A DNA stretch of 64,000 nucleotides from Acanthosepion esculentum (GCA_964036315.1 OZ038495.1:25066690-25130689), one strand, 5' to 3'. Positions 10,198 to 22,301 are shown, counted from the stretch's first letter. Notes: generated by a model from the sequence alone, not told the origin. Numbers and translations are program-made.

Positions 10198-11881
10198 ATC
10201 GGTTGCAATCGTCTCAAAATGTGTCGGAAACTGTAGGAGTTTATTAAATCAATTTGTCTATCATTCAAATGAATACTTATTATTTGGGTTCGAATTATTG
10301 ATTGCTTGAGGAAAGCACTAACTGGTCGATAAATCCTGTTGTGTATTTGCGGTAATGTATGAAAGTTGTTTAACAGCTAATGTTTCATCAAAGTGCTGAC
10401 GATGTTGAATCTTCGAGGCATCATTTCTTTATTAGTCATATAGTGTTTCTTAGTTTTAAATTCTGGGACAATATTTGAAAATAGCAAATAACATCCTTGT
10501 AAGACATTGACCACAATAAACATGTGATCGCTAGAAATTTAAAAAATTAATTTCTGAAAGAAATAAAAATATGTCGATAATGATTCTAGTTCTCTAATTG
10601 TTAAGTTTTTATTTTCTTTCTCCCAAGTCCAATTTTTAAACAATATGGCCAACCGACATTCCAGTTTTCAATTATTCTGACATTGTTGGAATTTGAATTT
10701 GTATTTCTATCTTGTAGCTTCATCAACCGAAAAATTAGCTCGACCATTTTCTGGTGCATATCTTTTTGTTGGCCCTTCACATACTGACTAACGTCCAGTT
10801 AATTGTTGAATCTTTTAGCTGCTTACCTACCATATACGAGGACATTACATCAATTCAAACAGCAAAACATGAGAAGAAATGACTATGAAATCCCTATGGT
10901 CTGGTTAGATTCAGTTCTCGCATAAAGCACCTACAATTAATCCCAGCGTAAAAAAAACTCTAAAATTTTTTTTACATTAAAAGGTTTATTATTTATTTTC
11001 CCGCTTATTCTTAGGTTTTAAGCTTTCAGCTATTTAATCTGAAATTAACTCATCATTTTTTTTATTAATGCTACTTTCTATTAGGAACTAAGAGTATACC
11101 GACCTAGAATATTAAACATTTTTTTAAATAATTTTACGCCGATCAGGGCGATAAAAGTCAATAAACGAGTGCTTACTGAAAGATAATGAATAAGAGTGGG
11201 CAATAAAAGACCATAATTAAATTTGACCATCTTTTCACACAGTTTTGTAAATACCTATTTGTGCAACATTTGTGTCTGGTGGCTGATACATAAAAATTGA
11301 CCCTATATACAACCAAGTTTTCTAATTCATTCTTTTTATGGCTGAAACTAAAAAAAAACATGGTTCTAGATTCTGATTTCAGGTTAATAGAATATTTTTC
11401 CTCGCTCAAAGAAATGATCTTGGATCCACTACAAGCTTATCATTAAGTTTTTTATTTTCTTGTATCCTTTTTGCGACTCGTTTCAGACGACTTTCTTTGA
11501 GTTTTACAAATTTACGTAATTTTTTTATTCGGTCCTGAATTGTTCTTTCTTTAAATTTTCACCTTTTTTTCCAATTATATTTAAATATATATAATTTCAA
11601 TTACTATGAATTCATCATTTAAAATATATAGACTAAATATAAATTGTATATAAATTTCATCCACATCTAAAAAAATCAAAATGAAAGTTAAATTCACTGT
11701 TGTAGCTCATCTATTGTTTCCTTCATCTTTTAAACCTTCATCATAAGTAAAACTAATATCCAAAATTATTAATAATAGGGAAGTTTTAATTTATGTCAGT
11801 GGTAATTGTCAGCTCTATGCGACACATTCTAATACTCCCTGAAATCTATGATATTCTGGGTGATTGACTTGTTTATTTCAG

Positions 11882-11979
11882 CAAAGATCATCAAATTACG
11901 TGGAACCCTGGGTTCACAAGTACCAGACAAATTTTCTAAAAGTGCCAAGCGATACGGATCCGTGATGAAAAAGAGTTAA
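11882..11979 (+). other. candidate alternative terminal exon or shadow
   Basis: A good acceptor (CTTGTTTATTTCAG, 11868-11881) is followed by an open stretch: after two bases it reads KIIKLRGTLGSQVP, DKFSKSAKRYGSV, MKKS and TAA at 11977-11979. It is basic and tail-like. However, the donor at 8960 would enter it in a different phase and give another, also short, tail. It may be an untested exon or chance. Confidence 0.25.
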
Positions 11980-12179
11980 TTGCAGGTTAAAATTCTTTGT
12001 CTTTATTTGACATCTTTTGCCACTTTGTATGGATTTTTTAGGAAACTGGAAATTTTGATTCATTCGATGTTCTGTTTTCTCCTATTTCTTTACATGTCTT
12101 GCTTTAATGATTGGAAGAAGTTTCTAAGTTAGTTTAAAAATCCTGTAATGCTACTAATATTAATCTACTTTAAATACTA

Positions 12180-13010
12180 TGTAAGACTCAAAGAAACCGC
12201 AGAAAATGTAACCTGTTATTACAATTATTGTGTATATACCTAACGAAATCACTGTCAGAAACTGTATTAATATATCCGTAAATAAAAAAAAAAATTACTT
12301 GTTTTACCATGGTAGGGGTTGAACAACGGATGAAACAGCTAAAAAGTAATGTGGCGACTGGTGACTGGTGCGTTAAAACTTAATAGTAATATTTTTTAAA
12401 AATAAACTTTTTTGTGGTGTCAAATGAAAACAAAATCTGAAGCGATCGAAACTCATTTCGATTGACGAATGTTGACAATATCATGGACAGACCATGTTAT
12501 AAATTCAGGTAGACTATGAAGGAAAAGAAACTGCTATAAAAAAGAATTGAAATTTCGTGTATGAAGTAAAGACTTGAAGTATATGACGATTACGGGGCTG
12601 ATCGCAGTCAAGAGCTATGAAGTAATATAGCAAAAGAGCTTCATGACAAGTTGAGAAAACAAATAATTTGTTTCAGTTCCTGTAGGATTAATAACCGGCT
12701 TTATTAAATACCTCGAAAAAGTTAATCTATTTGTATAGCTATTTTGCACATACCTAACTTAATAACGGTATGCATTTATAAATCAGCAAAAAAAACTGAT
12801 TTTTAACGTTGCAGAGGTTGAATAACGGATGAAAGAAGTAGAAATTAGGGGATACTTGAGTTGTTGGTGAACTAAAACGTAATAATAATTTTCAGAAACA
12901 CACTAAAAATATCTAACAATTTTCTAGGCACAAAAGCAAAAAGGTGCAGTGAACGCAATAAAGTTATATTGAAGAATGCTGTGGGTAACAAATTCAGAAG
13001 TTTTAAGAAG
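12180..13010 (+). repeat. diverged tandem duplication of about 480 bp
   Basis: The block from about 12230 (words such as GTTGAACAACGGATGAAA at 12318) recurs from about 12720 (GTTGAATAACGGATGAAA at 12818), with matching context before and after. No gene is seen in it or in the rest of 10200-13400. Confidence 0.65.
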
Positions 13011-13479
13011 AGGAACTATAGAGGAATTTTTACTAACAAACAAGAGCTGAAATGTTGGATATATTTGATGAGTAAATTTTAGAATTTAGCACTCATGGCT
13101 CATCAAAGTCAAAATATGCAGAAGAATGTAGTGAGATAGATATTATATTGATGAACATGTACAAGAAGACAAATAGGAGATGTGAAGAAGTAGGTATCGT
13201 TGAGAGCAACAACAGACAGGAAACAAATTTGTATATTACATTTTTGAGATTCCCTTTTTTATAAGACGGTTCTAAAATCAATGCCATTCCTTGACTAGAA
13301 ATAAAGATTGAGGAGCTAGCTTCACAATTGCTGTGAAGTATATGAATATAATATGTATACTATATGGAACACTATTGATCTTAAATTGCAACTTCAAATA
13401 TGATTCATAAAGAGAAAATCAACCGAAGTGTGTACAGTTTTGCAAGGAAATTTCTATTCAGCGTAAATGCATTCAGAAT

Positions 13480-13893
13480 TATGCTTCTCCCGTCGAACTC
13501 GACGTATGAGGGTCAGACAGATCAGCTCCCAGAAACCGACAGCCACACAGGACTTGATTATAGTGGTGAAGGCCTTGTGCAGGGCCATCCACACTTTTTG
13601 GAGGGACGAATACAGGGACCTGGTGCAACGGATGCCACAAGGTCCCCAAACGACCCTCCGCAGGTTTTGAATTCAGAGTTGTCCTTCTCCTAGACCAGTT
13701 GCCATCCAAGGCTATAGAACCCAGTCTGTCCTGCTATTTACCCATAGTTGGAGGAAGAAGAGGAGGATTCACACCTTTCCCAAGGACGTACGTGAATGTA
13801 ATAGAATCGACTGGAATTCGAACTCGGCTCTCTGATTCCTCAATCCAAGCCGTTATCCATTACTCCACCGTGCCTCCTCATTCAAAATATTAG
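13480..13893 (-). repeat. SINE-like repeat (long, with tRNA-like end) next to unassigned GC-richer sequence
   Basis: About 13690-13893 matches, on the minus strand, the family also found at 30140-30330: GACCAGTTGCCATCCAAGGC, then TTTACCC-TAG, an AGAAG-rich part, AATTCGAACTCGGCTCTC (B-box-like on the complement) and an end with CATTACTCC or similar. Before it, 13480-13690 is GC-richer with short open frames that I cannot assign. Confidence 0.6.
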
Positions 13894-14199
13894 GTGCTTA
13901 TTAACATATGATCGTTTCGCGGCATATCAACAATCATTTAGCTTTGAGAATCAAACTAAGTAATAATAATAATAGTAATATCCCAATGCATAGTTGATCA
14001 AACGACAACAAGAAAGAATGAATGATAAACATGTCCAAGGACGGAACAATATAAGCAAGAGCAATATATTAGGTGAGTTGTAACAAAATCCCAAAAATGG
14101 AAATCCCCAGTAAATGACAAGGTACACAACTTTTTGCTCCTTTGACAGCAATCCATAAAACTATTGAGCAAACTTTATCAATGCTAATTAATACTGCCA

Positions 14200-15630
14200 A
14201 ATGAAATTTCAGTATGGATCACTGAAGGCATTACATATCTCCTAGCAAAAACGAGTGACCTAAAAATATCATGCCAATAATATGTCGGTCAACCACATAT
14301 AAACTGATCACGTCTGTCCTGACGAACTATACTTACACTTTTCTCTATGAAAACAACGTTCTTCCCCTGGAACTGGATGAATGTTCAAGAGGTTCATATA
14401 TGGTTGCAAAGATCAACTAATAAATAAAATGCTCAGCTTGGATAGATTACCGTAATGCCTTTGATACCGTATCATAATCTAAGGCTTTAGAAATGTAGAA
14501 GGTCTCATCAGTGATACCTAATTTCCATAAATATAGCATGGAACTGTGAAAAACCATATTATATCTAAATAATGTCACTTCGAACTGATGATTTTGATAT
14601 ACAGATCCGAAGGTGGCAGAGGAATAGTGCAATTGTCTTACAAAACCACAAAAAGAAAAGAAATCTTCAAAGATACCTGAAAACTACAAAAGACTGACTG
14701 ATAATCTGTGTCAAAAACATGAAAGAAGTAAGAAATATTGTTCAGTAATAAAGTAAGCCAACAAATTCAAAAAAGAATTTCAAGTCGGTGAAGAAGTGCA
14801 AATAAATTATAATAATCCTAATGCAGCGGAAAAGAACCTAAAAATCAAAGCAAATGTAATGTACCAAATGCAAAAAAAGATTGCAATATAAGTATCTTCA
14901 TGGGGGTCTATACTCTGCTAGTACCAAACAAATTGATGGAGACAAACCCCGTACACATCAGTGGTTACGTAGTGCAGGGTTAAAAGCTGAAACTGAAGGT
15001 TTAATTTTTGCTTCACAGAATCAATGCTTGCTAACTAGAAATTACCAAACACAAATACTGAAAAATAATGTTAACTCAAAATGCCGATACTGGGATAAAT
15101 ATCCAAGAACAATTGACCATCTTGTATCAGGTTGCATGGTGTTATCACCCACTGGATATAAAATTCGGCATGATAGCGTGGCCTAATATCTTCATTTAAA
15201 AATAGGCAACATATACGGGAAAGAAACTGCAAGAAACTGGTATCACCCAGACCTGGTTACAGAGATAGGACCTGTAAGACTTTACACTACAGACAGAAGA
15301 ATTAATGTTAATCGCACAGACATCCTAATCAAAAGTCACAAAAACAGAAGGTGATTTCTTATTGACATGTCAATGTCTGCAGTTTGCAATATATCTGAAG
15401 ATTTTCAAAAAAATATGAATGGAAAATCTAACAAATGTAGCACACGAAGGTATCAATAATCTCAGTTGTGGTTGAACCCTCGGAATGAGGTTGTAATAAA
15501 CTCATTAAAGGAATTCCTGGTAACTCATGCCTTGAAGAAATAAAACATTGTACTCACAAGTACGGTTCACACATTACGAAGAGTTTTATCTATGTAAAAT
15601 ATGTGTAATCTTAGTTTTCTTTAAATGATC
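14200..15630 (+). pseudogene. non-LTR retrotransposon ORF2 relic (RT part and C-terminal part)
   Basis: Early pieces such as AWIDYRNAFDTVS near 14440-14475 recall the RT motif with the catalytic-loop Asp region (A.D...AFD). From 14881 a longer piece reads QYKYLHGGLYSASTKQIDG, THQWLRSAGLKAETEGLI, ASQNQCLLTRNY and CRYWDKYPRTIDHLVSGC, the zinc-knuckle-like C-x2-3-C...H...C region of this LINE class. It goes on to a degraded endonuclease-like region (WYHPDLVTEIG, DRRINVNRTDILI). Frames are broken repeatedly. A 3' end of the same family follows at 15640-15773 and at 63370-64000 in reverse. Confidence 0.75.
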
Positions 15631-15639
15631 AGTGGGAAA

Positions 15640-15716
15640 TGTCATGAGGCAATTTCTGACCTTAGATCTCTGGCTGGGAGTCGGAAGGAAATGTGTATAC
15701 AACAGAAATCAAAGGA

Positions 15717-15773
<57 letters not shown>
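15640..15773 (+). repeat. LINE 3' end with (AAT)n tail
   Basis: TTTCTGACCTTAGATCTC and GTGTATACAACAGAAATC precede an (AAT)n run at about 15719-15773. The complement of the same words occurs at 63395-63460 next to a (TTC)n run, so this is the shared 3' end of one LINE family with a short-repeat tail. Confidence 0.7.
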
Positions 15774-15774
<1 letters not shown>

Positions 15775-16022
15775 GTTTACGAGACGAGTATAAAATTTTA
15801 TATCATAAAAAAAATTGAAATTATATCAAAATAATTAAGGGTGAATAAAATGTAGTAAAATAGACGAAGTTTGTGTATTACACTTTCAGAAGAAAGTTAA
15901 TAACAAGTATATTTTAAATTAAAAAAAAAAACTGCGAAAATGTTGCCAGACGGCTAGAAAAATTGCTTGAATAAAATTTAATGTGTAAAAAGTTCTATAT
16001 GTGAGGTTCAAATAGAAAATTG

Positions 16023-16023
<1 letters not shown>

Positions 16024-16083
<60 letters not shown>
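16024..16083. repeat. (TA)n microsatellite
   Basis: About 29 uninterrupted TA units. Confidence 0.98.
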
Positions 16084-16084
<1 letters not shown>

Positions 16085-16212
16085 CCAAACCAATATAGTC
16101 TGGTGATTTATAAAAAAGATAGATGTATAGAATTTGGTTTTCAATAATTTGTTAAATGGGGGCTCAAGTCTAATTTCAAAATCAGTGTAAATAAAGTTTG
16201 TAAACAGGCATG

Positions 16213-18476
16213 GTTTAAAGCAGGCATGTCAAAATCACGGCATATGGAAGGTCGTATTGGCCATATCTGCAGCCTTACATTACATTACAGCTTGCTTACA
16301 TTACAGTCTTGCATTAATCACAGCCAGTGGTAACTAAACTTTAAATATAAAATACTTACAATACAAGGTAGTACAACAGAATCACTTTTATGTTGTCCTG
16401 ATGATTGGCATCGCTTTAAACAAACTATTCTCGTTATATCAGGTTGGATTGTCTGTGTAGATCCCACTCTGATCAAAGACGGCAACTGTTCATCAGTTAA
16501 TCTGGTTCTGTGAGACGTTTTTGTGGCCTTCATAAAAGAAAATAACTGCCCACAGACATATGCGGAACCAAACATCGCCATAATCTTTGTGGCAAACTTT
16601 CTGAAGTTCTTAAATGGCCGAGGAAGGTATGAAAACCATCCGGGTACCGCTACTTCTAGGTACTTTCCCGTGAGTTTTGAGTCAGTCTGCATTTCCAGTA
16701 GTTCCAGATGTAGACTTTTCTCTGCCTGAGCAACATCAAAAGTGAATGGTGCCAAGAATAATGCAAACTGATCTTCACAAAATGAAACTCACAAAATCTT
16801 CGCTGAAATTCCTTTGACAGCAATTCCAGGTAATTATCGTACTTATCAAAGATAAATACAGGCTCAGTATTGGCAGTTATTTTCAACACCTTGCACATAG
16901 GAAAATGAATCAAGTTTTCATGTGACAATTGGGACTTCAATAAATCTAATTTTGCAATGAAAGACTTGATATCATCATATAACTGAGTGATGAGCTTATT
17001 CTTACCTTGTAATTTCAAATAACGGTCTCTTAATTGGCCAGTAATATCCACTGAAAAAGCTAGATCTTGGAGCCAGCTTTCATCTTTAATTCACCTGTGC
17101 TTTGACCCTTCATCTCCAAAAATATAACAATTTCGTATCACAATAAAAATTATTTCAGTAGCTTGGAACGTGAAAGCCACCGAACTTCTGTAGAATGGGA
17201 CATTTGTAAACTGATTATTCATGTCTTCCAATAACTGGCTAAACTGACGGTGATGCAGAGCATGACCTCTGATATAGTTCACTGTTTCTGTGACAAAACT
17301 CAACAGATGATATAATTTTAAAATCTTGGAACATATGTTCTCTTAATGAATTATACAGTGAAAATGCTTGAATGTTGAATCTGGATATATGTTTTCTATT
17401 TTTGTACCTAACTTGGCAGCAACATCATTATGTCTTCCAACCATATTGGAAGCACCATCAGTAGATAAACACACAAGTTTACTCAAATCAAGGCCATACT
17501 CATAGAGAAGTTGTTCAACTTTCTCAAAAATGAGATGACTTGTTGTAGCTTCATGCATTGGGACCAGTTCAATTAGTTCTTCATAAATTTAAAATTCATT
17601 GTCACAAGCCCTGATGAAAATGGCGAGCTGTTCTATTCTAGCTATGTCAACAGTCTCATCCAGAGCAATAGAAAAATGTTCAAAGCTTGATGATAAAGTC
17701 TTCAACTGCGGACTCAAATCAGCTGCCATTTCATAAATCCGTCCAGCAACAGTTTTCCTGCTTAATGAAATGTCTTGAAATAATTGTGACTTCTCTAGAC
17801 ATTTCAGCTGTTTTTACAAGACATCGTAGTGTTCAAAGCTTGCAGTAACAGAACTAACATTGCCTTTCTGATATTTTGTAAAGAAACTCTGTTGTTGTTT
17901 TAACTTAACCTTGAAGTCCTTTACTTTTGAAACACGCATATCTCCTTCATATTTATCATAAGATCGATGGTTTTTTTTCATAATGTCTTTTCATATTATA
18001 TTCTTTTGGCGTCGCAATGCAGTTGTTGCAAATCAAACAGTTTATCTTTCCATTAACATTGGAACAAATGTACTGTAATTCCCACTTTTCTTGAAACACA
18101 TATCCTTCAGATATTTTTCTTTTTACGAGATGGAGTAGAATTTAAAATTTTTAAGGCAAATTATTACAAAATTATGAACGTTTTCACTTTACATTTGTTC
18201 TTATTTAGTTGTCAAGGATGATCACATCATTAACCGGAAGTTAAAAATAGTCACTGACATTCGAAAAAAACAAAAACAAAAAACACTGAGATAGAATAAA
18301 CAATCTAATCATATCAATTGTAAAAAAAAATCACTGTTTTTAATAATTTGCATTGCCAACATAGACAAAATTCTCGATGTACCACGGCTATAAAAACCTT
18401 TGTGAGGGTCACCAAGATGCATGTAAAGGGTCACATGCGGCCCGCCGGCCGCCAGTTTGACACACCTGGTTTAAAG
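16213..18476 (-). mobile_element. hAT DNA transposon with 8-bp target duplication
   Basis: GTTTAAAG at 16213-16220 and again at 18469-18476 is an exact 8-bp target-site duplication, the hAT hallmark. The element itself is 16221-18468 (2248 bp). Its ends are imperfect inverted repeats: CAGGCATGTCAAA on the left, and TTTGACACACCTG on the right whose complement is CAGGTGTGTCAAA. The transposase runs on the minus strand in several frames. No second copy of the element is in the window. Confidence 0.93.
16318..18125 (-). pseudogene. hAT transposase (GTF2IRD2/ZBED-like), frameshifted
   Basis: Read on the complement from about 18125: GYVFQEKWELQYIC, a zinc finger C-L-I-C...H-x4-H region (CLICNNC, KRHYEK), then KDFKVKLKQQQSFF, YEMAADLSPQL, SSFEHFSIALDETVD, CLSTDGASNMVGR (catalytic-core motif), HFHCIIH, ALHHRQFSQLLEDM, and finally the hAT C-terminal dimerisation part with AMFGSAYVCGQLFSFMK and SRLTDEQLPSL-like sequence. 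The order is that of GTF2IRD2-type domesticated and free hAT proteins. An extra A in the run near 17975 and several other frame breaks and stops make it inactive. Pieces: 17343-17558, 17091-17303, 16656-17051, 16318-16755. Confidence 0.9.
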
Positions 18477-19116
18477 AGAATCATTTTGTGTTTTTTTTTT
18501 AATCAATGGAGAATGTACATTAAGACTCTAGAGTATAACTTCCCGATTGATTCGGCGTCAATTTGTTGATGTTTACAAAGTCTAAATATTAAAATTAAAT
18601 AATATCAAAATGTGTACGGTGTATTTATATTTATTATGACGTTCTTGAACGACATTCTGTATTTAGATTTCATACGTGTTTGTTTTGACAATTTACATTT
18701 ATATCTAGTGATTGTTGTGATAGTATATTATTTTAAAGCTGTTTTCTGTCACTTAGGTCTTCTTGGATCTTGCCGATTAACAAGAAGTATTATTTTGTTA
18801 GAAAACGTCATTTACATCAGGTTGTGTTAATTATCAGTAGAAAGACATCGCAGAAAATCGTATCATTTTGAAACATTATATGTTCATTTTAATTTATTTA
18901 TGACGGATGACACTGTCCGAGAAAGGTTGTTCCTACCATAAATGTTTCTATCATATTTGACAGGAAATCATATTTTATTTTTGTCAATCATTTATTTCTG
19001 CTGCTGCTGATTATATTATAGGTATAACTGATGGCAAAGGCTACACATACACGCATTTGTTTAAAGGAATACGACGTTTGTCTTGATTAAATGAGGGAAA
19101 AGAAATATAAAAAAAT

Positions 19117-19248
19117 ATGAACTACGAAGAAGTCATAAAAGCCATTGGCGGATGCGGACGCTATCAATTATTTATGCTCAATTTATTGGATATCGCCACG
19201 GTATTTGATTGATTACATATCGGCTGCATGGTTTTCATTGTTCCTGGA
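19117..19248 (+). pseudogene. SLC22-type transporter, copy B, first coding exon with in-frame stop
   Basis: The frame starts MNYEEVIKAIGGCGRYQLF, continues MLNLLDIATVFD, then TGA at 19210-19212, then LHIGCMVFIVPG, and meets a donor GTAAAA at 19249. The IGGCGRYQ motif, the first TM segment and the end at VPG/VPE are standard for SLC22 first exons. Copy C has GGA (Gly) where copy B has TGA, so the change is one base in copy B. Everything else in the exon is intact. With the later frameshifts it marks copy B as a pseudogene. Confidence 0.9.
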
Positions 19249-19579
19249 GTAAAACAAAGATAAAATAATTTCCACGTTAATTTTCTTTTTAATTTCGTTT
19301 TTCATAAGATATCAAGATTATTCTGAAATATAATGCAGCCGTATAAAATTTAAAATGAAACAATTCCACTTTTGTACCGAAGGCTAAAACTTTTTAGTTG
19401 AAAATATGGAAAATACAATACAGAAAGTGTGTCGTATTGAATCTATTTTCTGAAACAATATGTCGGAGTGTTGTACTAAATTTAGCCATATTTAGTAAAA
19501 GATTCTTAAATGTTAATTTGGCATCTTGGTTTTGCTATTTTCTGATTATTTAATTTTTTCCGATCGAACATACTCTCAA

Positions 19580-19588
19580 CTGTACAAA

Positions 19589-19656
<68 letters not shown>

Positions 19657-19942
19657 TTTATAGGATATATATATATATATTAGTATATAAGATATATATA
19701 TATGAGTATATAAGATAGATATATATATATATGAGTATATAAGATAGATAGATATATATGAGTATATAAGATAGATATATATATATATGAGTATATAAGA
19801 TAGATATATATATATATATATGAGTATATGAGATAGACATATATATATATGAGTATATAAGATACATATATATATATGAGTATATAATATATATATATAT
19901 ATATGAGTATATGATATATATATATATATATATATATATACT
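19580..19942. repeat. (TA)n tract with interspersed GAGTATATAAGATAGA units
   Basis: A pure (TA)n block to about 19652 is followed by some ten variants of TATATGAGTATATAAGATAG separated by TA runs. Confidence 0.95.
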
Positions 19943-20323
19943 AATTTATTTATTTAAACGTTACTTTTAAATGGATACTCATATTTGAGTAGATGTTCTG
20001 TTTTTATTTATTTATTTATTTATTTATTAAACAGTATATCTATTTATTTACATCTACCGGCCTGGATACTCGACAAATCATGTTAAAAATGTGCATCCTC
20101 ATGCAGTATTCGAACCTGCGCCTCCTAGGGGAAACCGATATTTGATCTGATGTGCCTTAGGGAAACTCGGTCACGTAGGACCTCCTGATCAAACAAAGGC
20201 CGGTAGATGTAAATAAATATACTCTTTAATTAATAAATTTAAAAAATAACGTTTAAATGAATAATTTTTATATATTCGTTCGGATTTAACCCATTTTTTA
20301 AAGAAACAATGTCTTTGTTTACG

Positions 20324-21601
20324 TTAGGATACAAAACAGAGCAGATATGTATATATCGATAATCGGGCGGAAGATGTCTGTTCAAAAGCACTATTCGGGT
20401 TATGTTTGATCAGAGATGGTCTAAGCCACGTAGATCTAATGATGGTTTCCACCAGGGGACTGTTATGGTCCAATATCCTCGCATCACTGTTATGGTCCAA
20501 TATCCTCGCGCCAATGTTATGGTCCAATATCCTGGCACCACTGTTATGGTCCAATATCCTCGTGCCACTGTTATGGTCCAATATCCTCGCATCACTGTTA
20601 TGGTTCAATATCCTCGCATCACTGTTATGGTCCAATATCCTCGCGCCACTGTTATGGTCCAATATCCTCGCATCACTGTTATGGTCCAATATCCTCGCAT
20701 CTCTGTTATGGTCCAATATCCTCGCGCCACTGTTATGGTCCAATATCCTCGCATCACTGTTATGGTCAAATATCCTCGCATCACTGTTATGGTCCAATAT
20801 ACTCGCACGACTGTTATGGTCCAATATCCTTGCACCACTGTTATGGTCCAATATCCTCGCATCACTGTTATGGTTCAAAATCCTCGCATCACTCTTATGG
20901 TCCAATATCCTCGCGCCACTGTTATGGTCCAATATCCTCGCACCACTGTTATGGTCTAATATCCTCGCATGACTGTTATGGTCCAATATCCTCGCATGAC
21001 TGTTTTGGTCCAATATCCTCGCACCACTGTTATGGTCCAATATCCTCGCATCACTGTTATGGTCCAATATCCTCGCGCCACTGTTATGGTCCAATATCCT
21101 CGCACCACTGTTATGGTCCAATATCCTCGCATCACTGTTATGGTCCAATATCCTCGCATCACAGTTATGGTCCAATATCCTCGCGCCACTGTTATGGTCC
21201 AATATCCTCGCATCACTATTATGGTCTAATATCCTCGCATGACTGGTATGGTCCAATATCCTCGCATCACTGTTATGGTCCAATATCCTCGCACCACTGT
21301 TATGGTCCAATATCCTCGCACCACTGTTATGGTCCAATATCCTCGCACCACTGTTATGGTCCAATATCCTCGCGCCACTGTTATGGTCCAATATCCTCGC
21401 ATCACTGTTATGGTCCAATATCCTCGCATCACTGTTATGGTCCAATATCCTTGCAGCACTCTTATGGTTCAATATCCTCGCACCACTGTTATGGTCCAAT
21501 ATCCTCGCACCACTGTTATGGTCCAATATCCTCGCATCACTGTTATGGTCCGAGTTTAGGACCAAGGAAGAACAACACGAACGCAAGAATAGGAATAACA
21601 A
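20324..21601 (-). other. long open frame over the 27-bp array, probably not a gene
   Basis: The minus strand is open for 425 codons: a hydrophobic lead (LLFLFLRSCC), 40 tandem nonapeptides of type ILDHNSDAR or ILDHNSGAR, and a non-repeat tail ending at 20324. No ATG lies at its start (the first codon would be TTG), the repeat unit has no Met, and other frames are open too, so openness is not evidence of translation. Kept here because it is the longest frame in the window. Confidence 0.2.
20461..21550. repeat. 27-bp minisatellite, 40 full units without an indel
   Basis: The unit is TGTTATGGTCCAATATC plus CTCGCATCAC. It begins at 20461 and the same phase is still exact at 21541, i.e. 1080 bp = 40 x 27; a 10-bp partial unit follows. 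Variation is almost only substitution, mostly in the GCATC/GCGCC/GCACC position and a few TCTAATA or TTCAATA changes. Because 27 is a multiple of three and the unit has no stop in most frames, long open frames appear in several frames on both strands. Confidence 0.97.
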
Positions 21602-22014
21602 AGATATATTAAACAGAATAAAAATACAAGAAGTTGAAGGTGTTAGTATGACTGTCAGTCTGGTTTATAGCGAACTACTATTGTCGCGACTCGTTCCGTC
21701 TCGTCTCGTTACACTTCGTTCTCTACATCTCTCTTGAGAGGCGCAGTCTTTATAGTGTCAGGAAGAGTTCATTGTATCGTTACAGGTAAGATCCCATAAC
21801 AGGGACACAGGTTTGAATTTTGTCAGAAGACGCATATTTTTTCTAACAAGATTTCTCGAATATTTAGGACGGTAGGTGTAAATAAATAAATATACTGTTT
21901 AATAAATAAATAAAAACAGTGCATCTACTAAAATATGAGTATCCATATAACAATGACGTTTAAACAAATAAATTTGAAAAATCTGTTGGATTTAATCCAT
22001 TTTTTCATTCATAC

Positions 22015-22300
22015 ATGCCTCACCAAACAACAAAGACAAGTGTTGTCTATTTATTTTATGTAAATTCTTTTCATATCGTAAAAATATATGTATATAAATA
22101 CACACAATTACACACATTACATGATCCAGCAGCCGACGATACTATCAATACTTGGAATTAATTGTCATCTTTGATAATGGCTTATGTAAGCCGAAAAGTT
22201 AGATTGGATTAAAAAATATGTATCAATATTGTGATTTTACGACATGAAAAGAATTTACACAAAATAAATAGACAACACTTGTCTGTGTTGTTTGGTGAAG
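22015..22300. repeat. inverted repeat, about 70-bp arms
   Basis: TGCCTCACCAAACAAC through CTTTTCATATCGTAAAA (22017-22083) returns as its complement at about 22231-22301, with only a few mismatches. The spacer is about 150 bp and contains no gene. It looks like a MITE-type palindrome. Confidence 0.85.
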
Positions 22301-22301
22301 C

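Larger units (their letters stand above)
19960..21968. repeat. foldback (inverted-repeat) region carrying the 27-bp array
   Basis: About 19960-20063 is the reverse complement, with small differences, of about 21864-21965: both contain TGGATACTCATATTT and TAGATG-x-CTGTTTTTATTTATT on one side and their complements on the other. Inside the left part, CATCTACCGGCC at 20051 and GGCCGGTAGATG at 20200 form a shorter hairpin of about 165 bp enclosing a B-box-like GTATTCGAACCTGC on the complement, so a tRNA-derived SINE is probably included. Confidence 0.75.

Noticed and set aside
15625..15834. Open frame with poly-Ile
   Set aside because: LINE 3' tail with an (AAT)n run.
20324..21601. 425-codon open frame as a secreted repeat protein
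   Set aside because: No ATG at the start, the unit length is a multiple of three without stops, and several other frames are open as well; listed only as a doubtful frame.
20830..21612. 260-codon plus-strand frame with YGPISSHHC repeats
   Set aside because: Same minisatellite artefact in another frame.
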